From positions 1-60,211 of the forward strand of contig CAMCWS010000002.1 in the NCBI GenBank assembly GCA_945882755.1: DNA of 60,211 bases, read 5' to 3'. Origin of the DNA: Bordetella parapertussis (GTDB lineage: Bacteria > Pseudomonadota > Gammaproteobacteria > Burkholderiales > Burkholderiaceae_C). The notes under the pieces are model-generated. The model worked only from the letters and a program-made list of their open reading frames with translations. It was not told where the DNA came from and searched no databases. Below, in pieces: positions 18,135 through 26,652 of the stretch (position 1 is the stretch's first letter; every line of letters begins with the position of its first letter). The translations under genes were made by a program, and so were the position numbers.

Positions 18135-18163
18135 AGTATAGGGTAATAGTCATAGGGGAATAG
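18135..18163 (-). promoter_or_regulatory. livK-operon promoter with tandem 12-bp direct repeat
   Basis: On the plus strand ATAGGGTAATAG (18138-18149) is repeated as ATAGGGGAATAG (18152-18163) with one mismatch and a two-base gap, giving a 14-base period. On the minus strand the first copy overlaps a -10-like TATACT (18135-18140), so the pair covers the core promoter of the transporter operon. This is a candidate operator; the regulator is unknown. Confidence 0.45.
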
Positions 18164-18164
18164 C

Positions 18165-18222
18165 TGATAAAAACCCGAGGAAAAACAAAATTCCGAATGG
18201 CATTAGCATCAGGGTTTTATCA
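18165..18222. repeat. Inverted repeat in the divergent livK / small-protein region
   Basis: TGATAAAAACCC (18165-18176) is matched by its near-complement GGGTTTTATCA (18212-18222), one A apart, around a 35-base centre. It lies between two divergent genes, so a protein-binding or looping site is more likely than a terminator. Function is not known. Confidence 0.4.
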
Positions 18223-18248
18223 ATAATTCAACTAGGGTTAACAGATCA

Positions 18249-18539
18249 ATGCAACAGAAATTACTTTGGGCTGGGCTTCTTTTTCATACCGCCTTGTTCG
18301 CTCAAACCAGCAAAGAATGCGAGTTAATGCAACAAAGAATTGCGGGTACGAGCAATGTCAACAACGTTTGCTCCGCCCTTTACCAAGAATGTTCAAAGGA
18401 ATCAGTCAAAAAAACAGACCCCAAGGAGGCTCAAACCCAATGCAGCAAAAACCTTGGCAGCTGTCAAATGGCTGGGCAATTGAGCGGAGAAGACTTACAA
18501 CTTGTTATCGATGAATACAAAACCGCATGTAAAAAATAA
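18249..18539 (+). CDS. Small cysteine-rich secreted protein
   Basis: I do not recognise this 96-residue protein. A signal peptide covers about residues 1-19 (cleavage near LFAQ). The mature part has six cysteines (in KECE, NVCS, QECS, TQCS, GSCQ and TACK), an even number compatible with three disulfides in the periplasm. The start lacks a strong ribosome binding site. It converges with the DUF2076-type gene, nine bases apart, and is divergent from the transporter operon. Confidence 0.65.
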   Translation: MQQKLLWAGLLFHTALFAQTSKECELMQQRIAGTSNVNNVCSALYQECSKESVKKTDPKEAQTQCSKNLGSCQMAGQLSGEDLQLVIDEYKTACKK

Positions 18540-18548
18540 TTTGTTAAG

Positions 18549-18962
18549 TTAAGCCCAATCATCGTCAACAAGGTCTTGAATACTTTCAAACAAAATTGAT
18601 CCCGCCGCCACACCAACAGCCGTGGCTGTAACGGTGCCTAACAAGGCAGAACCCCATAGGCTAGGTGTTGCTACCCCAGGCTGAGGTCGACTGTGTATTG
18701 AAGCCTCGCTCTGGCTTGCGGTTGTATTGGATGCAGCGACAGGAGGATTGAGTTTCGCTTGTAGCTCGGCATTTTTTGCTACGGCAAGCTGTAAAGCCAA
18801 TTCGCTGGCCATTGCCCTTTGCACCAATAAATAAAGTGCATCTGACTGTTGAGAACAAGCTTGTTTGATGAGTGTTTCTGCGGCGACATCTTTCGGCGCC
18901 GCTCTTGACTGAAGCAACTGCCGCAGAAAATTTTGTAATTGATCGCGTTCTTCTAAAGTCAT
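18549..18962 (-). CDS. DUF2076-like protein
   Basis: This 137-residue protein has MTLEERDQLQNFLRQL and SDALYLLVQRAMASELAL, matching the DUF2076 N-terminal pattern, then a Pro/Ser/Thr-rich linker, a glycine/alanine-rich hydrophobic stretch (about 101-125) and an acidic end (DLVDDDWA). DUF2076 proteins are of unknown function. The gene is monocistronic by position. Confidence 0.72.
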   Translation of the reverse strand: MTLEERDQLQNFLRQLLQSRAAPKDVAAETLIKQACSQQSDALYLLVQRAMASELALQLAVAKNAELQAKLNPPVAASNTTASQSEASIHSRPQPGVATPSLWGSALLGTVTATAVGVAAGSILFESIQDLVDDDWA

Positions 18963-19083
18963 GACAGTCCTTTCATTAAGGGCAGCACCTTAATAAGCCG
19001 TGCAAAGCATACACTCAAGAATAGGCAGTTGGCGAAAGAAGAAGACAAATGTCTGTCAATTCAATTTTTTGGGAGTAATTCAT

Positions 19084-19485
19084 ATGAGCACCCTTTCCTT
19101 ACCCGCAAATATTGAAAGTAACCCCAAAGTCAAAGCTGTTTTTGATGACATCAGGCAAACCCGTCAAAGTGATTTCATCAACAACATGTGGCACTATTTG
19201 GCGTTTGACCCTGATCTGTTAGAAAGTACTTGGCGCGAAGTTAAAGCTGTCATGGCTTCGCCATCCTCACTTGATCCTCTCACCAAAGAAATGATTTACA
19301 TCGCGGTTTCTGTCACCAACGCTTGCAGTTACTGTGTTCATTCGCACACGGCAGCTGCTAAAAGCAAAGGCATGTCAGACGCGCAACACGCCGATTTACT
19401 GCGTGTGATTGCTTTGGCAGGAAAAACCAATCAGCTGGCTTCAGCGATGCAACTGCCTGTCGATGCTGTTTTCAATAAAGAATGA
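19084..19485 (+). CDS. Carboxymuconolactone decarboxylase / AhpD-like protein
   Basis: This 133-residue protein begins at ATG 19084, preceded by GGGAG at good spacing; a longer in-frame start at 19000 has no such signal. The alkylhydroperoxidase-type motif is NACSYCVHSHT (about residues 80-90), with the CxxC redox pair and the following His. Such proteins reduce peroxides with a thiol partner or have other redox roles in the cytoplasm. It stands before a small membrane protein gene on the same strand, 51 bases away. Confidence 0.87.
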   Translation: MSTLSLPANIESNPKVKAVFDDIRQTRQSDFINNMWHYLAFDPDLLESTWREVKAVMASPSSLDPLTKEMIYIAVSVTNACSYCVHSHTAAAKSKGMSDAQHADLLRVIALAGKTNQLASAMQLPVDAVFNKE

Positions 19486-19536
19486 ACAGCAAGTGAGAGG
19501 AAGTCCCCTCACCCTTTCACCCCCTAAGGAGCAAAA

Positions 19537-19851
19537 ATGGCAATTCCGTGGTTAACCGCCCTCAAAATTGTGCCTTGGGAAAAGGTACTGGAACATGCGC
19601 CGGGTGTCCTTGAAAAGGCGCGTGGGTTTATGGATAAACGTCGAACAGACGGGGCTCAAGCGCCGACCGATCTGGCGCAAATGGCAAAGATGCAACAGGA
19701 AATGGCGCAATCGCTGTCCCAATTGGCAGAACAAAACCTTGCTTTGATTGCAGCAGTTAAACGCTTGCAGGTGCGAACGAAATGGCTCAGCGCAGGGCTG
19801 TTGTTGACGCTTTGTGCTTGCGCGGTTTTGGCAGCATGGGCAGTTCAATAG
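19537..19851 (+). CDS. Small membrane protein with coiled coil
   Basis: This 104-residue hypothetical protein has an amphipathic start, a Gln/Leu/Ala-rich segment (about residues 48-76) that should form a coiled coil, and one C-terminal transmembrane helix (about 83-102). It is therefore probably an inner-membrane tail-anchored protein. A strong AAGGAG lies just before the ATG. The following pgi gene starts 61 bases on. Function unknown. Confidence 0.68.
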   Translation: MAIPWLTALKIVPWEKVLEHAPGVLEKARGFMDKRRTDGAQAPTDLAQMAKMQQEMAQSLSQLAEQNLALIAAVKRLQVRTKWLSAGLLLTLCACAVLAAWAVQ

Positions 19852-19912
19852 GCGTCGCCCATCCTTGTTGTCGTCGATTTTGGGGGGTGGAAATTGCAGG
19901 ACAATCCACACC

Positions 19913-21487
19913 ATGAGCACTTTCACCCCTGTTCACCTTTCAACTGCTTGGCAGTCGCTACAACACTTGGCGCAAGCCCCCTTACCTTCATTGCGTGAAC
20001 TACCAACAGACGCTTCACGCAAATCGATGCATTTGCAAGCCTGTGGCATTCAGATGGACTTCTCACACCAGCGTGTGAATGAACCCGTGATGCAGGCTTT
20101 GCAAGCTTTGGCCAAGGACCGTCACGTTGATGATCAACTTCGCGCCATGTTCAATGCAGAAGCTATCAACACCACTGAACAACGCAGCGTGCTGCATGTG
20201 GCTTTACGCGGCAGCCATTTAAGCAACCCGCCATGGGGTCAAGCAGTTTCTGCGCAGGTCAAAGCACAGTTAGACAGAGTTTGTGTTTTCGCAGAGCAAA
20301 TGCGTTCAGGCGATTGTGCAGGCTTTAGCGACTTGGCTATCACCGATGTGGTCAACATCGGTATCGGGGGTTCAGACCTTGGACCCCGCATGGCGACAAT
20401 GGCTTTGCAAAATGTAGCTAACGAGACTGTGCGTGTGCATTTTGTCTCCAACGTGGATGCTTGGAGCTTGCAGCAAACTCTGCACAAACTCAATCCCGCC
20501 ACCACCGCCTTTGTGGTGCAAAGCAAAACCTTCACCACGCAAGAAACCATGACCCTTGCTGCATCTGCGCGGCGTTGGTTGACCGATGCCGGTTGTCCCA
20601 CTGCTCTTTTGCCTCGGCACCTGGTGGCTGTGACCGCCAACCCTGCGCTGGCCTTGGCCCAAGGTTTTGAGGCCGACCATATTTTTGAGTTTTGGGATTG
20701 GGTGGGTGGACGCTACTCCATATGGTCTGCGATCGGTTTGCCTTTGGCGATTGCAATAGGTGCCAAGGCTTACCGAGACATGTTGCAAGGTGCTTGCGAT
20801 ATCGATATGCACGTCCAAAGTGCAACACCAGACAACAATATCCCCTTGCTGATGGCCTTGCTGGGTATTTGGAACCGCAATTTTTTGGGTGCTGATTCTC
20901 TGCATATCGCCCCTTATGCCTCATGTTTGGGGATGTTGGTGCCTTATTTGCAGCAAATGGACATGGAGTCCAACGGCAAATCCACCCACATCGATGGCTC
21001 GGCGGTTCAGGTGGGAACTTCGCCGGTGTTGTGGGGTGGCTTAGGAATAGATGGACAACACGCTTACTTTCAGTTGATTCACCAAGGTTCGCACTTGGTA
21101 GCCACCGAATTCATTGGTGTCAAAACTGAAAACTCTGACTTGCCCTTCGCCGCTGAACACCACCACGTGGTCTTGCTTAATATGAAGGCACAGGCGCAGG
21201 CATTGGCGATGGGGCGAAACATTGAAGAAACAGAAGCTTTGCTTGTAAGCCAAGGGCTGTCTCCACTAGAGGCCAAACAACTTGCACCACATCGCAGTTA
21301 TGCTGGCAACCGCCCTTCCACCACTTTGTGGCTAGAGACCATCACACCGCACAGTTTGGGGGCGCTGATGGCCATGTACGAGCACAAAGTGTTTTACCAA
21401 GCTGCTATTTGGGGCATCCATGCCTACGACCAATGGGGCGTAGAGCTTGGCAAAACAATGGCCAAGCAAATGGAATCACCTTGCTGA
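19913..21487 (+). CDS. pgi: Glucose-6-phosphate isomerase
   Basis: This 524-residue enzyme interconverts glucose 6-phosphate and fructose 6-phosphate. Its signatures are VVNIGIGGSDLGP, VQSKTFTTQET, DWVGGRYSIWSAIGL and, near the end, WGVELGK. The catalytic Glu lies in LQQMDMESNGK. The start is ATG 19913 with an AGGA about ten bases upstream; a longer frame from 19814 overlaps the upstream gene and is rejected. Convergent with the cytochrome gene. Confidence 0.96.
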   Translation: MSTFTPVHLSTAWQSLQHLAQAPLPSLRELPTDASRKSMHLQACGIQMDFSHQRVNEPVMQALQALAKDRHVDDQLRAMFNAEAINTTEQRSVLHVALRGSHLSNPPWGQAVSAQVKAQLDRVCVFAEQMRSGDCAGFSDLAITDVVNIGIGGSDLGPRMATMALQNVANETVRVHFVSNVDAWSLQQTLHKLNPATTAFVVQSKTFTTQETMTLAASARRWLTDAGCPTALLPRHLVAVTANPALALAQGFEADHIFEFWDWVGGRYSIWSAIGLPLAIAIGAKAYRDMLQGACDIDMHVQSATPDNNIPLLMALLGIWNRNFLGADSLHIAPYASCLGMLVPYLQQMDMESNGKSTHIDGSAVQVGTSPVLWGGLGIDGQHAYFQLIHQGSHLVATEFIGVKTENSDLPFAAEHHHVVLLNMKAQAQALAMGRNIEETEALLVSQGLSPLEAKQLAPHRSYAGNRPSTTLWLETITPHSLGALMAMYEHKVFYQAAIWGIHAYDQWGVELGKTMAKQMESPC

Positions 21488-21540
21488 GAAAAAGTCAGCT
21501 GGTTTTATGGGGCCAAGTGCTTGTGCTGGGGAATGGATTA

Positions 21541-21903
21541 TTAGGGTTTGAGCGACAAAATCAATTGCGCCATGCTTTTGGCATCTGCGTCAGAGACTTG
21601 AGGTTGTGGTGGCATGTAGTCCTCACCCCACACACCTGTGCCGCCGGCTTTGATCTTGGTGGCCAATTTATCCAATACAGAGCTGTCGCCTTTGTATTTT
21701 TCAGCAACCTCAAGAAAGTTAGGGCCGTATTTGCGTTTGTCAATCTGATGGCAGGCAAGGCAGTTGTTGGTCAGCATGAGTTTTTTCAGCTGCTCGTTAT
21801 CTGCATAAACAGGTTTGGCACAAAACAACAAGCCGGCAAATACCGACACACCGAAAAAACGAAGAAGAACAGAAGGATAAGAAGAAGTGGATAAGTTGTT
21901 CAT
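21541..21903 (-). CDS. Cytochrome c, c551/c552-like
   Basis: This 120-residue periplasmic class I c-type cytochrome starts at ATG 21903 (GTG two codons upstream is possible). It has a signal peptide (about residues 11-35), haem-binding CLACH (Cys48, Cys51, His52) and the sixth ligand Met97 in EDYMPPQ. The GGTGVWG segment before it is typical of c551. It lies downstream of the PQQ-type dehydrogenase on the same strand but behind a strong terminator, so it may be expressed partly alone. An electron-acceptor role for that dehydrogenase is a reasonable inference. Confidence 0.9.
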   Translation of the reverse strand: MNNLSTSSYPSVLLRFFGVSVFAGLLFCAKPVYADNEQLKKLMLTNNCLACHQIDKRKYGPNFLEVAEKYKGDSSVLDKLATKIKAGGTGVWGEDYMPPQPQVSDADAKSMAQLILSLKP

Positions 21904-21970
21904 GATCACAATTTTAAAAAACCCTGTGTTGACTGGTCAAACAACAAGGACACTCGAGAAACCGCTGTTA

Positions 21971-22004
21971 AATGAAAAAACGCGCTGCACGAATGCAGCG
22001 CGTT
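21971..22004 (-). terminator. Intrinsic terminator after the PQQ-type sugar dehydrogenase
   Basis: On the minus strand an 11-base perfect stem (AACGCGCTGCA / TGCAGCGCGTT) closes a TTCG loop and is followed by a T-rich run. It begins 24 bases after the dehydrogenase stop, a textbook rho-independent terminator. Confidence 0.9.
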
Positions 22005-22027
22005 CAAGAGGCATTAAGCCAATAACA

Positions 22028-23299
22028 TTACTGAGGTGTTACCTTGAAGATAGCACCACGAGCCTCATCACCCACATACAAAACACCCTCAGTGGAGTGC
22101 AAGTGACGTACGCGACCTGCGTAGTCAGGGTAGGACATTTCGATCTTCTTGGCAGACATGCCGTCTTTGGCAACGTCAAGAATGTCGATACGGTTGCCAA
22201 CGGGGGTGCCGTGGATACCAATACCTGCATAGCCAACGGCCAAGCGACCTTCCCATTCTTTCCATTGTTTGCCAACCAACCATGCGCTACCGCACATACC
22301 TTGTGACAAGCCATTGTTGTTGAACGCTGGCTTAAGGGCATTGGGATAGGCTTTCAGGTCGGTCATGGGCATGAACGCTGCGCGTTCTTTTTGAGGCATG
22401 GCACCCATTTGGTTAGGAGAGTAACCACAGTAGCCATCTGGACAAGCAGGACGGCCATTCACGTTGTCACGTGGGTCCCAGCCACCATTGCCGCCATTGA
22501 CGAGTTTGGTGACTTCATCGCTGTGCCAAGGTCCATTTTCCGAAATGTAAACATCGTTACCACGGAAAGTGATGCCTTGAGGATTGCGGTGACCGTAAGT
22601 AAAGATGCGCTTATCAAAACCTGCGGGTGGGTTGTTGCCTGCAGCGGCTTTGCCGTCGCGGTCAACACGCAACACTTTACCGACCAGTTTGGAACCGTCT
22701 TGTGGGCCAGGACCATTGTGGTTGTCGCCAATCGTCACATACAAGAAACCATCAGGTCCGAATGCCAAAGCACCACCGTTGTGTGCGCCAGGGCCACCAA
22801 AGGGATGGTTGGATTTCTTGGGCTTGTAACCCATGTCGTTGATGATTTCGGTCACGTCAGAAACGCTCTTCATGTCGGCGCTGACTTTCATGCGCATCAG
22901 GATGTTGGCATAACCACCAAATGCACGGTTGTCACCTTTGGAGGTGGAACGCAGGTAGACATAACGATTCTTGTCAAACTCTGGGTCAACTGCAACACCT
23001 AAGACACCAGCTTGTCCGTCGCAAAACAGGTCATTTTTGGTTGCGGAGAAACCGCTTGAACCACCGATGCCAAGCAGCTTGTTGATGCTGCCAGAAGGGG
23101 TGCGAACCGACAGTCCAGCGCATTTTTCGGTGAAGAAAAAGGTGCCGTCTTTCATCGCGGCCATGCCCCATGGGTCTTTGGCTTCGACAAACTGCTCTAC
23201 CTTGACAGTGACTGCCAATGCAGACTGTGCGCCCATCAGTGCAGATGCAGCAACGCCCGCTGCGATCATTCCTGATTTCATTTGTGTTGAAAATTTCAT
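22028..23299 (-). CDS. PQQ-dependent sugar (aldose/sorbosone) dehydrogenase family protein
   Basis: This 423-residue periplasmic beta-propeller has a signal peptide ending near SALA (about residue 29). The GSDH family segments are clear: CDGQAGVLGVAVDPEF (about 93-108), GGPGAHNGGALAFGPDG with the catalytic His173, LYVTIGDN, KVLRVDRDG, and YGHRNPQGI. Members oxidise sugars or other polyols with PQQ and pass electrons to cytochromes. No PQQ synthesis gene is visible in the window, and cofactor use is inferred. The ATG is preceded by GGAG at six bases. Confidence 0.85.
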   Translation of the reverse strand: MKFSTQMKSGMIAAGVAASALMGAQSALAVTVKVEQFVEAKDPWGMAAMKDGTFFFTEKCAGLSVRTPSGSINKLLGIGGSSGFSATKNDLFCDGQAGVLGVAVDPEFDKNRYVYLRSTSKGDNRAFGGYANILMRMKVSADMKSVSDVTEIINDMGYKPKKSNHPFGGPGAHNGGALAFGPDGFLYVTIGDNHNGPGPQDGSKLVGKVLRVDRDGKAAAGNNPPAGFDKRIFTYGHRNPQGITFRGNDVYISENGPWHSDEVTKLVNGGNGGWDPRDNVNGRPACPDGYCGYSPNQMGAMPQKERAAFMPMTDLKAYPNALKPAFNNNGLSQGMCGSAWLVGKQWKEWEGRLAVGYAGIGIHGTPVGNRIDILDVAKDGMSAKKIEMSYPDYAGRVRHLHSTEGVLYVGDEARGAIFKVTPQ

Positions 23300-23543
23300 T
23301 CTTTCTCCATGTTGTGCAAAGCTAACTCTTAAAAAAACTAAGAGCGACTGAGGGTTGTTACAAACTCAAGAAATCAAATTCAGCTGAGAAATCAATAAAG
23401 AAATTGACTATCAAAAATTAGACTTCTCATGAATTTTGAACTTTGCAACTTCAACGATTGACTAGTAGAACTACCTAGAGATTTAATGTTGTGAATAATT
23501 CCCTGAGGGGCATTTTGAATACTCGCAAATGCTTCATTAACGG

Positions 23544-24188
23544 CTAAGCCATAAAGTTCGGCTCAATGATGTTGTGACGTTGAGCCAAGTGAACCAAACC
23601 TGCCAAGGTATCAACTTTGAGTTTGTCGCGTATCTTGGTTTGACGGTTATAGACAGTCTTTTCATTCAAGTTCATGACCTTGGCGCAGTAGCTGATGGTC
23701 TTGCCTTGCGCGAGCAATCGAAACAACTCTAGCTCTCGCAACGTAAGGGAATCAATTCGAACAAATTCTTCATCTGCATCTTTTGGACTTGGCGATGAGA
23801 GAGAGTCTGCATCTACAAATTCTTCGCCTACATAGGCGGCATGAATAGAAAGTAGTAATTTTTCGGGCGCAACATTCTTGGATACAAACGATTTAGCACC
23901 TGCTTGCAAGGCTTTTTGTTTGATGGTGTGAGAGTCGTACATGGTGCATATCAGTACTTTTGCATTCGGGTCACGCATCAGCAGTTTCTGCAACAAACTC
24001 AAACCGCTGACACCGGGCATGGATAAATCCAATACCGTGACATCTGGGTGATAAACCACAAAAGCCATGTAGGCAGATTCAGCGTCACTTGCCTCAGCAG
24101 CTACTTCAATGTTGGAATCGGATTCGAGTAAACGTTTATAGCCTGCTCGCACAACGGGATGGTCATCAACCAATAAAACTCTGATCAT
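23544..24188 (-). CDS. LuxR/NarL-family two-component response regulator
   Basis: This 214-residue protein has a receiver domain (residues 1 to about 120) with Asp8/Asp9, phospho-acceptor Asp54 in VLDLSMPG and Lys at about 104, and a C-terminal LuxR helix-turn-helix (about 148-205; LTLRELELFRLLAQGK and NEKTVYNRQTKI). The start at 24188 is chosen because it begins the receiver fold. No histidine kinase is next to it, but two hybrid kinases lie about 4 kb away beyond guaBA. A 245-base A/T-rich gap separates it from the dehydrogenase start. I see no clear gene there, only probable promoter sequence. Confidence 0.9.
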   Translation of the reverse strand: MIRVLLVDDHPVVRAGYKRLLESDSNIEVAAEASDAESAYMAFVVYHPDVTVLDLSMPGVSGLSLLQKLLMRDPNAKVLICTMYDSHTIKQKALQAGAKSFVSKNVAPEKLLLSIHAAYVGEEFVDADSLSSPSPKDADEEFVRIDSLTLRELELFRLLAQGKTISYCAKVMNLNEKTVYNRQTKIRDKLKVDTLAGLVHLAQRHNIIEPNFMA

Positions 24189-24266
24189 TGATAAATGGGA
24201 AGCTTGTTTAAGAACCTCGAAATACATCGAGCTGGCAAGCGCGTATTTTGAGGTAAGCACGAATTT

Positions 24267-24279
24267 GGGAATTATTCCC
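24267..24279. repeat. Short palindrome upstream of the response regulator
   Basis: GGGAATTATTCCC is a perfect six-base inverted repeat around a single T, about 80 bases before the regulator start. It could be an operator, possibly autoregulatory; there is no direct evidence. Confidence 0.3.
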
Positions 24280-24310
24280 CGCCAATAAAGGGGGACAATC
24301 TTTAAGGCTT

Positions 24311-24340
24311 ATTTAAATAAGGGAATTTCACCCTATTCCC
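24311..24340 (-). terminator. Possible terminator overlapping the guaA stop
   Basis: On the minus strand GGGAAT and ATTCCC form a six-base stem with an eight-base loop, followed by TTATTTAAATAAG. The stem begins within the last codons of guaA. Its moderate GC makes it a plausible but weak intrinsic terminator. Confidence 0.4.
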
Positions 24341-25982
24341 ACTCAATGGTCGCAGGGGGCTTGGAACTCACATCCAGCACAACCCGGTTGACGCCTCTCA
24401 CCTCATTGATGATGCGGCCCGACACTTTTTTCAACAGTGCATAAGGCAGTTCAGCCCAGTCTGCGGTCATGAAATCACTGGTCACCACTGCACGTAAAGC
24501 TACGACATAGTCATAGGTGCGTCCGTCGCCCATCACCCCCACGCTTTTCACGGGCAAGAACACCACAAAAGCTTGGCTGGTGGCTTCATACCAATTGCGC
24601 GGAACTTGGGTTCCACCAAAGGCCACAGAAGATGCGTCTCCTTCAAACGGCGTGTTGCGCAATTCTTCGATAAAGATGGCGTCTGCTCTGCGCAGCAAGT
24701 CGGCGTATTCTTTTTTCACTTCACCCAAGATGCGAACACCCAAGCCAGGACCTGGGAAGGGATGGCGGTACACCATGTCGTGCGGCAAACCCAGTGCGAC
24801 ACCGAGTTCGCGAACCTCGTCCTTGAATAAATCGCGCAGCGGTTCAAGCAGCTTCAAGCCCAGCTGCTCGGGCAAGCCGCCCACGTTGTGATGGCTTTTA
24901 ATGGTGACCGCTTTTTTGCTTTTGGCTCCGCCGCTTTCAATCACATCGGGGTAGATCGTGCCTTGGGCTAAAAAGGTGGCACCTTTGTGGCCATCACTGC
25001 CTGCTTTGAGTTTGGCCGCCTCTTGTTTAAACACAGTGACGAACTCTGCCCCAATGATTTTCCGTTTAGCCTCAGGTTCAGAAACACCTGAGAGTTTGCC
25101 CAAAAATAAACCGCTGGCATCAACCCGTATCACTTTGGCGTGAAACTTGCCCGCAAACATTTCCATGACTGCATCACCCTCATGCAGACGAAGAAGGCCG
25201 TGGTCAACAAACACGCAGGTGAGTTGCTCGCCAATAGCGCGGTGAATCAGGGCCGCAGCTACGGACGAATCCACACCGCCTGACAAACCCAAAATGACTT
25301 CTTCGTCCCCCACTTGTTCTCGTATACGCGCGACAGCTTCATCGACATAATTGCCCATCACCCAATCAGGTGAGGCTTTGCAAATTTCCAAAACAAAACG
25401 ATTCAGCAACGCCCTGCCCTGCTCCGTGTGGGTCACTTCAGGGTGGAATTGCACGCCGTAAAAATGCCGCGTCTCATCAGCAAACCCTGCAATCGGGCAA
25501 CTGTCTGTGCTGGCCATCAACTTAAAGCCTGAGGGCAGTTCGGTGACTTTGTCGCCATGGCTCATCCACACTTTCAACATGCCGTAGCCTTCGGGTGTGG
25601 TGAAGTCAGCAATGTCTTTTAAAAGTGCAGTATGGCCTCGGGCACGCACTTCGGCATAGCCAAACTCCCGAGTCTGCCCCGCTTCGACCTTGCCACCCAA
25701 CTGCTGGGCCATGGTTTGCATGCCGTAACAAATACCTAAAACCGGTATGCCCAATTCAAACACCGCATCGGGTGCCCGGTCATCTACTTCATAAACACTG
25801 GCGTGACTGCCAGAAAGGATGACGCCTTTGAGATTGTCGTCTTTGGCGTATTCACGCACCCAATCGTTGCTGACATCACAGGGATGCACCTCGCAATACA
25901 CATGGGCCTCACGCACCCGGCGCGCGATCAGTTGGGTAACTTGCGAGCCGAAGTCGAGGATCAGGATTTTTTGGTGAGGCAT
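24333..25982 (-). CDS. guaA: GMP synthase (glutamine-hydrolysing)
   Basis: This 549-residue enzyme converts XMP to GMP. The glutamine amidotransferase domain has the catalytic Cys in GICYGMQ (about residues 83-89) and its His in QFHPEV. The ATP pyrophosphatase domain has the PP-loop [12 protein letters not shown] (about 234-245), and the dimerisation domain ends PATIEWE. The start is ATG 25982; a TTG lies one codon upstream. Normally guaA follows guaB closely, but here two toxin-antitoxin genes lie between them. Confidence 0.97.
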   Translation of the reverse strand: MPHQKILILDFGSQVTQLIARRVREAHVYCEVHPCDVSNDWVREYAKDDNLKGVILSGSHASVYEVDDRAPDAVFELGIPVLGICYGMQTMAQQLGGKVEAGQTREFGYAEVRARGHTALLKDIADFTTPEGYGMLKVWMSHGDKVTELPSGFKLMASTDSCPIAGFADETRHFYGVQFHPEVTHTEQGRALLNRFVLEICKASPDWVMGNYVDEAVARIREQVGDEEVILGLSGGVDSSVAAALIHRAIGEQLTCVFVDHGLLRLHEGDAVMEMFAGKFHAKVIRVDASGLFLGKLSGVSEPEAKRKIIGAEFVTVFKQEAAKLKAGSDGHKGATFLAQGTIYPDVIESGGAKSKKAVTIKSHHNVGGLPEQLGLKLLEPLRDLFKDEVRELGVALGLPHDMVYRHPFPGPGLGVRILGEVKKEYADLLRRADAIFIEELRNTPFEGDASSVAFGGTQVPRNWYEATSQAFVVFLPVKSVGVMGDGRTYDYVVALRAVVTSDFMTADWAELPYALLKKVSGRIINEVRGVNRVVLDVSSKPPATIEWE

Positions 25983-25992
25983 CAATGAAAAC

Positions 25993-26340
25993 TCAATTTA
26001 AATTTTGACCGTCAGCGTCAAGCATCGCTCGCACACTGTCAATCAATTGCGGCAGGTGATTCTTCACGGCCGATAAAACGGTCATGGAATCGATATCACC
26101 CAAATAGTTGTGAACCAGGATATTGCGAAAACCACTCACTTCACGCCATGGCACTTCGGGGAAGAGGTTTTTGAGTGCTTCAGGCAACATTTGAGTAGCC
26201 TCTGAAAGAGTCTGCAAATTTCGCAGGGTTGCATCGTAAAGAACTTCGTCCTTTGTTATGTCGCCACGCACTTGAATACGATCAATTTTGGCAGCTACAT
26301 CCAAAATATGTAATGCATAAATTTGCCAAGACTTGCTCAC
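25993..26340 (-). CDS. hepT: HepT-like HEPN toxin (DUF86)
   Basis: This 115-residue HEPN protein contains the RX4HXY catalytic motif as Arg72-NILV-His77-Asn-Tyr79. HepT proteins are RNases or tRNA-targeting toxins, neutralised when the partner MntA adds AMP to the motif tyrosine; that tyrosine is present. The start is GTG 26340, overlapping the antitoxin stop by four bases (GTGA), an arrangement typical of the pair. It is followed by guaA after ten bases, so the toxin lies inside the guaB-guaA unit. Confidence 0.85.
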   Translation of the reverse strand: MSKSWQIYALHILDVAAKIDRIQVRGDITKDEVLYDATLRNLQTLSEATQMLPEALKNLFPEVPWREVSGFRNILVHNYLGDIDSMTVLSAVKNHLPQLIDSVRAMLDADGQNLN

Positions 26341-26627
26341 AACGATACTGCCTCATCCAAAATTTTCTTCCGCATATGTGGATTTAGTTCATGCTCTGGA
26401 ATCAACTCCACCCTGCGATTCAATAATTCAGACAATCTTTGAGCCAAAGGTATGCGCTGGGAAAAAAGGTCATAACCTTTTGGGAGCTCAACTAGAAAAT
26501 CTACGTCACTTGCAGCTGTTTCTTCACCTCTTGCGACTGAGCCGAAAACCCTTAATCGGCTTGCGCCAAATTGCTCTGCAACTTTATTTAGGGTAGACCT
26601 AATATCTTGAAGTTCTCGAAGAAGCAT
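26337..26627 (-). CDS. mntA: MntA-like minimal nucleotidyltransferase antitoxin
   Basis: This 96-residue minimal nucleotidyltransferase of the GSX10DXD type has Gly29-Ser30 and Asp41/Asp43 in FGSVARGEETAASDVDFLV. All catalytic residues are kept, so it could AMPylate HepT. An AGGA stands about ten bases before the ATG. It begins 25 bases after the guaB stop. By eye the pair is more A/T-rich than the guaB and guaA genes around it, which fits later acquisition. Confidence 0.85.
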   Translation of the reverse strand: MLLRELQDIRSTLNKVAEQFGASRLRVFGSVARGEETAASDVDFLVELPKGYDLFSQRIPLAQRLSELLNRRVELIPEHELNPHMRKKILDEAVSL

Positions 26628-26652
26628 AAAGAGGTCCTTTCAAGTCACCACA

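Noticed and set aside
23510..23532. Terminator after the response regulator
   Set aside because: GCATTT/AAATGC makes only a six-base A/T-rich stem with an 11-base loop and no T-run follows on the minus strand.
25993..26627. Defence island around HepT/MntA
   Set aside because: Only these two genes fit; flanks are guaA and guaB with no other defence or mobile gene.
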